Shown in pieces: positions 7,178-11,270 of a stretch of DNA of 11,270 bases (its first letter is position 1; each line of letters starts with the position of its first letter). The position numbers and the translations under genes were made by a program. Source of the DNA: Pseudomonadota bacterium. GTDB lineage: Bacteria; Pseudomonadota; Gammaproteobacteria; Burkholderiales; Burkholderiaceae_B. Location: assembly GCA_021793875.1 (NCBI GenBank), contig JAJYRX010000030.1, positions 1 to 11,270 on the forward strand, read 5' to 3'. The notes under the pieces are model-generated. The model saw only the letters and a program-made list of their open reading frames with translations. It had not been told where the DNA came from and ran no database searches.

Positions 7178-8221
7178 ATGAATATAAGGGCAGCTGAGCC
7201 AACCATTTATAATTTGAATAAAGCTGTTTCCAGGCTAAATAGTGGCGGTTTGGTGGCTTTCCCTACCGAAACTGTGTATGGCCTTGGAGCAGACGCTGAA
7301 AACCCTGAGGCAATTGCATCTATTTACGCTACTAAAAACCGGCCTTCTAATCATCCATTAATTGTGCATGTGGCTAAAAATGCCAATATAGAATATTGGT
7401 GTGCAAATGTTTCTGATAATGCCAGGGCTCTTATTAATGCATTCTGGCCTGGGCCTCTTACCTTAATACTCCCACGCTCCAAAAACATACCAGCAGAGGT
7501 TAGTGGCGGTAATCCTACCATAGGTATAAGATGCCCTTCCCATCCGGTTGCTCAGCAACTTTTATCTATGTTTGCGCAGTCAAGAAAGAATGTTCAAGGT
7601 GGTCTTGCTGCACCTTCTGCCAATAAGTTTGGGCATGTGTCGCCAACACAAGCAAGCCATGTAATCGACGAGTTTAGCGACCTTACTAGTGATAAGTTAA
7701 TGGTGCTAGATGGCGGTGCATCTGATGTTGGAATAGAGTCAACTATAGTTGATGTTTCGTCCGCCGACGGTAGAATTATTATTCTTAGGCCCGGTCACAT
7801 ACTACCAGAGCAGATAGAAAGGGTTACTGGTCAACAATTAAGCGCTAAGACTACTGAGTCACCACAGGTATCTGGTAGCCTTAAAGCCCACTACGCTCCA
7901 CGAAACCGTCTAATAGTGGCAAGTGCTAACCAGTTTGTAGAGGTTCTTACAAAACTTGCCAAAGATAATAATACTGTGGCTGTAGCTGTTTTAAGCCAAG
8001 AGGCAAAAGTAGCTGTAAGCAAAAGTGGGGCTAATGTGCTGTGCATACATATATGCTCGGAATCTTCCGTAAAGTATGCGCACGAACTATACGATACCCT
8101 AAGGAAGCTGGATAATTCTGGTGCAAGTCATATAGTGTTTGAGCAGCCTACGCAAACCCAAGAATGGCAGGCCATTAACGACAGGCTTGGACGTGCTGCA
8201 GCAGCTTTTGATTTAGACTAG
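7178..8221 (+). CDS. sua5: L-threonylcarbamoyladenylate synthase, long Sua5/TsaC2 form
   Basis: This 347-residue protein is predicted to make threonylcarbamoyl-AMP from threonine, bicarbonate and ATP, the activated intermediate for the t6A modification at position 37 of ANN-decoding tRNAs. The N-terminal YrdC/TsaC domain (about 12-210) has GGLVAFPTETVYGLGADA (23-40), KNRPSNHPLIVHV (53-65), PGPLTLIL (91-98), GLAAPSANKFGHVSPT (142-157) and ESTIVDV (187-193). The linker GSLKAHYAPRN (233-243) and a C-terminal Sua5 domain ending W.AINDRLGRAA (330-341) distinguish it from the roughly 190-residue E. coli TsaC. It begins 10 nt after purK in a very AT-rich junction without a recognisable Shine-Dalgarno, so coupling to purK or a weak leader is likely. 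It ends the forward block, 2 bp from a convergent gene. Confidence 0.94.
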   Translation: MNIRAAEPTIYNLNKAVSRLNSGGLVAFPTETVYGLGADAENPEAIASIYATKNRPSNHPLIVHVAKNANIEYWCANVSDNARALINAFWPGPLTLILPRSKNIPAEVSGGNPTIGIRCPSHPVAQQLLSMFAQSRKNVQGGLAAPSANKFGHVSPTQASHVIDEFSDLTSDKLMVLDGGASDVGIESTIVDVSSADGRIIILRPGHILPEQIERVTGQQLSAKTTESPQVSGSLKAHYAPRNRLIVASANQFVEVLTKLAKDNNTVAVAVLSQEAKVAVSKSGANVLCIHICSESSVKYAHELYDTLRKLDNSGASHIVFEQPTQTQEWQAINDRLGRAAAAFDLD

Positions 8222-8223
8222 AG

Positions 8224-8637
8224 CTAACGTGGTAGGGCCCAGGTGCTAATAGCATGAGCTACCACCTTATCGCTACTTTCAGGGTATAGGTAAACCTCAC
8301 CAGATATAAGGCGTCCAGTTTTAATAATGTTGGCCTTGGCAATTATTCCCCCAGGGGGGGCGCCTCTAACAAAATTTATATTAAGGCTGGCAGTAACTAC
8401 GCGTGGGTTGCCAGTTGCCCCTACTGCAGCTGCGTACAGTGCCATGTCTGCTAGAGCCATTAGCATTGGCCCAGCAATGACGCCTCCTAGACGGGTGTAA
8501 TCTGGTTTTGCAGGAAGGTAAAGAACAGAGGTGCCGTGACCTATTTCCTTAATCTCTATGCCAAGCAGGCGAGCAAAACGATGTTCGTCGTCTAGCATTT
8601 GATTAAATTCTTCGACGGAAATAAGAGCTGCTTCCAT
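8224..8637 (-). CDS. PaaI-like hotdog-fold thioesterase family protein
   Basis: This is a single hotdog-fold domain of 137 residues, the usual size for PaaI/4HBT-type acyl-CoA thioesterases, which hydrolyse acyl- or aryl-CoA as cytosolic oligomers. Evidence is the central helix GGVIAGPMLMALADMALYAA (51-70), corresponding to the family's (H/N)GG...AD segment with Asp64 as the candidate catalytic acid, and the following strand VTASLNINFVRGA (81-93). KTGRLISGEVYLYPES (106-121) and VAHAISTWALP (126-136) complete the fold pattern. The true substrate cannot be read from sequence. On the minus strand, GGAG (8649-8646) precedes the ATG at 8637. It converges on the Sua5 gene with 2 bp between stops and is divergent from ttrB across a 122-bp regulatory region. 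I see no functional tie to either neighbour. Confidence 0.85.
   Translation of the reverse strand: MEAALISVEEFNQMLDDEHRFARLLGIEIKEIGHGTSVLYLPAKPDYTRLGGVIAGPMLMALADMALYAAAVGATGNPRVVTASLNINFVRGAPPGGIIAKANIIKTGRLISGEVYLYPESSDKVVAHAISTWALPR
8229..8265. repeat. Inverted repeat just past the convergent stop codons
   Basis: GTGGTAG (8229-8235) and CTACCAC (8259-8265) are perfect 7-bp inverted arms. A small inner TGCT/AGCA stem lies at 8244-8254. It begins 8 bp after the Sua5 stop and lies within the last codons of the opposing thioesterase gene. It could fold in either transcript and help end or stabilise the messages where two genes leave no spacer. Neither side has a U-tract, so it is not a standard intrinsic terminator, and chance occurrence is possible. 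Confidence 0.35.
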
Positions 8638-8660
8638 TACTTGGTCTCCAAACTTATAAG

Positions 8661-8695
8661 CTCAACTATTTTATATGTAAATTAAATGTGTTGAG
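8661..8695. repeat. Short inverted repeat in divergent intergenic region
   Basis: CTCAAC (8661-8666) and GTTGAG (8690-8695) form perfect 6-bp arms separated by a 23-bp AT-rich spacer that contains TATA-like sequence. The right arm overlaps the putative FNR box. It may be part of an operator for the divergent promoters. At 6 bp per arm, chance occurrence is quite possible. Confidence 0.3.
8670..8675 (-). promoter_or_regulatory. Candidate -10 hexamer for the thioesterase gene
   Basis: Read on the minus strand this is TATAAA, about 33 nt upstream of the thioesterase ATG (8637), in a suitable place for a -10 element. I see no convincing -35 hexamer at 16-18 bp spacing, so this is tentative. An alternative, TATAAG (8659-8654), lies closer to the gene. 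Confidence 0.3.
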
Positions 8696-8739
8696 TTTTG
8701 TCAATATAACAATTAGGTATATCGCATAGAATTTTTCTA
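8691..8739 (+). promoter_or_regulatory. Putative FNR/ANR-dependent class II promoter of ttrBCA
   Basis: TTGAGTTTTGTCAA at 8691-8704 matches the FNR/ANR core TTGA-N6-TCAA; both fifth positions differ from the full TTGAT-N4-ATCAA consensus. Its centre is 8697.5. A -10-like hexamer TAGAAT (5 of 6 to TATAAT) lies at 8727-8732 and predicts a start near 8739, placing the box at about -41.5, the classic position for FNR activation. No good -35 hexamer is seen, as expected for an activator-dependent promoter. The leader would be about 21 nt. Anaerobic, FNR-dependent control of ttr is known in Salmonella; its use here is inferred. Confidence 0.6.
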
Positions 8740-8759
8740 TATGTTTCAGTAAAAAACTT

Positions 8760-9527
8760 ATGGATAAGACTATGGCTGTATCTAATAGGCCCGATCAAAC
8801 GAAGCGAGGCTTTCTGAAAAAACTTACTGCGTTTGGAGCTGGTGCTGCTGTTATACCTATTATCCCAGTAAAAAGCGAGGCTGCGTCGCAACCACCTAGA
8901 AGGCCAGGCATAAAAGGCAAACGCTACGGTATGTTGGTAGACATACGTAAATGCATAGGATGCCAAGCATGCACTGTTAGCTGCTCGGTAGAAAATCAAC
9001 CGCCTATAGGACAGTTCAGAACAACTGTACTGCAATATGAGGTTGATTACCCAAGTCAGGGTCCTTCAATGGTTAGCCTGCCAAGATTGTGCAACCATTG
9101 TGACAATCCACCATGTGTTCCCGTGTGCCCTGTGCAGGCAACATTTCAGCGTGAAGATGGCATAGTTATGGTTGATGGGGATCGCTGCGTAGGTTGTGCT
9201 TACTGTGTTCAGGCGTGCCCTTACGACGCAAGGTTTATTAATAAAGAAACCAAGGTTGCCGATAAATGTACATTTTGCGAGCACAGGTTAGAAGTTGGTC
9301 TGCTGCCAGCGTGTGTTGAAAGTTGTGTTGGGGGTGCTCGTGTAATTGGCGACCTAAATGATCCTGATAGTGAGATCTCAAAACTAATAGATAGGCATAA
9401 AGATGAGATCAAAGTGTTAAAGCCTGATATGGGCACTGCGCCACATGTCTTCTATATAGGGTTACCAGAAGAGTTTGTTGATGGTGTGGACGGACAGTCC
9501 AGTGTACGCCTGTTGGCCGAGGTTTGA
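8760..9527 (+). CDS. ttrB: Tetrathionate reductase subunit B (four-cluster Fe-S protein)
   Basis: This 255-residue electron-transfer subunit should pass electrons from membrane subunit TtrC to catalytic subunit TtrA during anaerobic respiration of tetrathionate to thiosulfate. Sixteen cysteines form four [4Fe-4S] cluster motifs: C65-C68-C71-C75, C111-C114-C119-C123, C143-C146-C149-C153, and C170-C173-C185-C189. The stretches RLCNHCDNPPCVPVCPVQAT and CPYDARFIN, and CVESCVGGAR near the fourth cluster, agree almost word for word with Salmonella TtrB as I remember it, which favours tetrathionate over other DMSO-reductase-type Fe-S subunits. The N-terminus has a Tat-like signal TKRGFLKK (14-21) plus a hydrophobic Ala-rich core; the pair is Lys-Arg, as in Salmonella TtrB, the known exception to the twin-arginine rule. 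ATG 8760 has a weak ribosome site; ATG 8772 is an alternative and also keeps the signal. Confidence 0.94.
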   Translation: MDKTMAVSNRPDQTKRGFLKKLTAFGAGAAVIPIIPVKSEAASQPPRRPGIKGKRYGMLVDIRKCIGCQACTVSCSVENQPPIGQFRTTVLQYEVDYPSQGPSMVSLPRLCNHCDNPPCVPVCPVQATFQREDGIVMVDGDRCVGCAYCVQACPYDARFINKETKVADKCTFCEHRLEVGLLPACVESCVGGARVIGDLNDPDSEISKLIDRHKDEIKVLKPDMGTAPHVFYIGLPEEFVDGVDGQSSVRLLAEV

Positions 9528-9535
9528 AACCAATT

Positions 9536-9541
9536 AAAGGA
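9536..9541 (+). promoter_or_regulatory. Ribosome binding site that selects ATG 9548 for ttrC
   Basis: AAAGGA lies 6 nt before ATG 9548. The same frame can be opened at TTG 9524, overlapping the ttrB stop, but that codon has no comparable site and would add eight residues (MKPIKGIT) not expected in TtrC. Confidence 0.65.
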
Positions 9542-9547
9542 ATAACT

Positions 9548-10582
9548 ATGGAAATCATAGAGCTGCTCACACCTAGTTACGATGCTGCTTGGTTGCCCTG
9601 GGCTGTTCAATATTTTTTTCTTGCAGGGATAGCTACTACTACTGCAATGATGGCATCGTCTTGCATGTGGTTTGCAACCCACAACTCGCATGCCAAGCGG
9701 TTAATGCCCGTTCTAATAGTAATACTGGTTGCTAGTGTAATTACGGCACCTGTCTCATTGCTCGCTGATCTGCAGCAGCCTGGCAGGTTCTGGCATTTCT
9801 ATGCATATCCGACCAGTTGGTCTTGGATGTCGCTAGGAGCGTTCTTTTTACCCGTGTTTGTAGGGCTGTCGTTGCTATTCAGCTTCTTGTGGTGGCGTGG
9901 TAATACTGCTCTAGTTAAGCCAGTTGCCGCTTTATTGTTTGTATCAGCAGTCTCCGTACTTGTTTACTCTGGTATGGAGGTCATGGTTGTGCGCTCCAGG
10001 CCTTTATGGAGTACACCATTTTTGCCAATCAATTTTGCATTAACGGGTTGGCTTGCCAGCCTGGGAGCTATTTTGCTAATAGGTCGTTGGGTTCCAGGTG
10101 GGCTGAAACAACTACCCATAAGCTTAGTGCGTAAGCTCTCACGTATAGCTGTTGCTCTATTAATGTTATGTGCAGTTGTCTGGACAGTGTCTGGTCTTAG
10201 TGGACTGGAAAGTTCTTTTGATGCATCCATAAGGTTGTTTCAACGGTTTCCAGTTTGGCGGTTTGGATTGTTTGGCTCAGTAATAACCGGTGTTTTTGTT
10301 ATATGGATGCTTGGGTTGCGCAGCTCAACCTTATCTAAATATTGGCCCAGCATGTTGCTTGGTGTGGTTATGCTTGGCTCCGCTTGGATGTTTCGTTGGA
10401 TCATATTTATGGCTGTGCAGGGAGTACCTAAATATGGGGCTGGGTTGTACTTATACTCAATGCCCATGGATGGCGATGGTCTTATGGGAATAATAGGAGT
10501 GCTAGGCCTATGCATTGCCATGCTTTGTTTAGTTACATACTTGCTGGAACGTTTCCCCTCTAAAAATAGTGTTGTGAGTTAA
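9548..10582 (+). CDS. ttrC: Tetrathionate reductase membrane subunit C (NrfD-like)
   Basis: This integral membrane protein of 344 residues is predicted to anchor the TtrA-TtrB heterodimer to the periplasmic face of the inner membrane, oxidise quinol and pass electrons to TtrB. I count about nine hydrophobic segments by eye (near residues 16-38, 52-74, 95-115, 123-145, 158-180, 198-217, 236-257, 266-288 and 311-331), consistent with TtrC/NrfD proteins. AAWLPWAVQYFFLAGIA (13-29), ITAPVSLLADLQQPGRFWHFYAYPT (65-89, Asp74 and the FWHF motif) and SWSWMSLGAFFLP (90-102) closely resemble the equivalent parts of Salmonella TtrC; MFRWIIF (281-287) in the penultimate helix also fits. It lies 20 nt after ttrB and 2 nt before ttrA, so the three are cotranscribed. 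Confidence 0.9.
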   Translation: MEIIELLTPSYDAAWLPWAVQYFFLAGIATTTAMMASSCMWFATHNSHAKRLMPVLIVILVASVITAPVSLLADLQQPGRFWHFYAYPTSWSWMSLGAFFLPVFVGLSLLFSFLWWRGNTALVKPVAALLFVSAVSVLVYSGMEVMVVRSRPLWSTPFLPINFALTGWLASLGAILLIGRWVPGGLKQLPISLVRKLSRIAVALLMLCAVVWTVSGLSGLESSFDASIRLFQRFPVWRFGLFGSVITGVFVIWMLGLRSSTLSKYWPSMLLGVVMLGSAWMFRWIIFMAVQGVPKYGAGLYLYSMPMDGDGLMGIIGVLGLCIAMLCLVTYLLERFPSKNSVVS

Positions 10583-10584
10583 TT

Positions 10585-11270
10585 ATGGCTAAGAAACATT
10601 CTACGGAAAACTCTTCTAACCAATCTGCAGTGGATAAAGGCAGACGGGGTGTGATGGTAAAAGGTGGCCTAGCTGCTGGTGGCTTGGCGGCATTTGCGGC
10701 TGGCTACCACGACACTATTGGCAAAGCCGTTAAGGGGGTAGTGACAGGGAGTTCCGGAGAGATTCCCCCAAGTGCACTGCGTGGAAAGTCACTAACACCT
10801 GAGTTTGTAATAGACCCTGAAACGGGAAAGCTTAGTGCACAGCCAGGACAAATAGTTGCCCCTTCCAGCTGTCTTGGTTGTTGGACGCAGTGTGGAATAA
10901 GGGTGCGTGTAGACACCAACAGTAATTCGATTTTACGCGTTGCCGGCAACCCTTATCATCCATTAGCAACTACTCAGCCAGCTTCTATGGAAACCCCAGT
11001 TCGCGAGGTGTTTGCTAAGTTAGGAGGCGAGACCGGCCTGGAGGGTCGTGCTTCTGCTTGTGCTCGCGGTGCAGCAATGTTAGAGCAGCATAAAAATCCA
11101 TATCGTGTGCTTCAGCCTTTGAAGAGAGTGGGTCCGCGTGGATCAGGTAAGTGGCAGACAATATCTTTTGAGCAGTTGATAGAAGAGGTGTGCGAAGGTG
11201 GTGATCTTTTTGGCGAAGGTCATGTTGATGGTTTAAGGGCCATCCGTGACATAGAAACCTTAATAGATAA
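10585..11270 (+). CDS. ttrA: Tetrathionate reductase catalytic subunit A, N-terminal part (3' truncated by window edge)
   Basis: The frame opens at ATG 10585 and stays open to the window end, giving 228 codons plus two bases of a protein that in this family runs to roughly 1,000 residues. It is the molybdopterin-guanine-dinucleotide subunit that should reduce tetrathionate to thiosulfate. A twin-arginine signal GRRGVMVKGG (19-28) is followed by an Ala/Gly-rich hydrophobic core. Next come the proximal [4Fe-4S] ligands of DMSO-reductase-family enzymes: C96, C99 and C103 in SSCLGCWTQCGIRVRV, and C159 in SACARG. GNPYHP (121-126) and the start of the molybdopterin domain (NPYRVLQPLKR, 171-181) follow. 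Related enzymes such as SrdA-type selenate reductases share this N-terminus; the TtrB and TtrC partners make tetrathionate the best substrate guess. The rest of the active site is outside the window. Confidence 0.9.
   Translation, partial: MAKKHSTENSSNQSAVDKGRRGVMVKGGLAAGGLAAFAAGYHDTIGKAVKGVVTGSSGEIPPSALRGKSLTPEFVIDPETGKLSAQPGQIVAPSSCLGCWTQCGIRVRVDTNSNSILRVAGNPYHPLATTQPASMETPVREVFAKLGGETGLEGRASACARGAAMLEQHKNPYRVLQPLKRVGPRGSGKWQTISFEQLIEEVCEGGDLFGEGHVDGLRAIRDIETLID

Noticed and set aside
8682..9035. 117-codon minus-strand frame across the ttrB promoter and start
   Set aside because: It overlaps the strongly supported ttrB coding region and the FNR-type box; the translation is low-complexity and family-less.
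9524..9547. TTG start for ttrC overlapping the ttrB stop
   Set aside because: ATG 9548 has AAAGGA at ideal spacing and gives an N-terminus that matches TtrC; the TTG extension does not.
10704..10949. Minus-strand frame inside ttrA
   Set aside because: The plus strand here encodes the post-signal and Fe-S region of TtrA with clear cysteine motifs, so the antisense frame is a shadow.
8638..11270. Recent horizontal island carrying ttrBCA
   Set aside because: No tRNA gene, direct repeats, integrase or insertion sequence is seen, and ATA-rich codon use appears to match the housekeeping genes upstream. Old transfer remains possible.
1..11270. CRISPR array, tRNA, rRNA, riboswitch or phage-defence system
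   Set aside because: I saw no regularly spaced direct repeats, cloverleaf sequence, rRNA-like stretch or defence-type gene; intergenic space is too short for most of these.

Overview
The window looks like a chromosomal segment from a betaproteobacterium of the order Burkholderiales, probably Alcaligenaceae-like but unusually AT-leaning. The pointer is gene order: tkt-gap-pgk-...-fba-purC-purE-purK-sua5 on one strand, with a Calvin-subtype class II aldolase, is the arrangement I know from Bordetella- and Burkholderia-type genomes. Base composition looks mid-40s % GC by eye (not computed). The codon ATA is common even in highly expressed genes, which is atypical for that order. No species can be named from this alone.

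Region 1 (1-8221, all + strand) is one tightly packed block of nine genes: the 3' end of transketolase, gap, pgk, a molybdopterin adenylyltransferase gene (mog), fba, purC, purE, purK, and a long-form threonylcarbamoyl-AMP synthase (Sua5/TsaC2). Gaps are 1-42 nt, or the genes overlap, so it reads as one transcription unit or a few overlapping ones. It joins the pentose-phosphate and triose parts of central carbon metabolism to early purine synthesis and tRNA modification. The odd member is mog: it sits between pgk and fba, where relatives carry pyruvate kinase (pyk), and no pyk is visible.

Region 2 (8224-8637, - strand) is a small hotdog-fold thioesterase gene that converges on the Sua5 gene with 2 bp between the stop codons.

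Region 3 (8638-8759) is a 122-bp divergent intergenic region. It holds a TTGA-N6-TCAA motif of FNR/ANR type, placed correctly relative to a good -10 hexamer to be an oxygen-responsive class II promoter.

Region 4 (8760 to the window end, + strand) is ttrB-ttrC-ttrA, a tetrathionate reductase operon in the same B-C-A order as in Salmonella: an Fe-S electron-transfer subunit, an NrfD-like membrane quinol-oxidising subunit, and the first 228 codons of the molybdopterin catalytic subunit. The usual ttrRS two-component regulator is not seen next to the operon on the upstream side.

The link across the window is molybdenum: Mog makes adenylated molybdopterin, a precursor of the cofactor that TtrA should carry, and the two lie within about 8 kb. 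I found no clearly new system, mobile element, tRNA, rRNA or CRISPR array. The points most worth a second look are the pyk-to-mog replacement, an Ala at the usual NAD-selecting Asp of GAPDH, the putative FNR promoter, and the conserved Lys-Arg (not Arg-Arg) Tat signal of TtrB.
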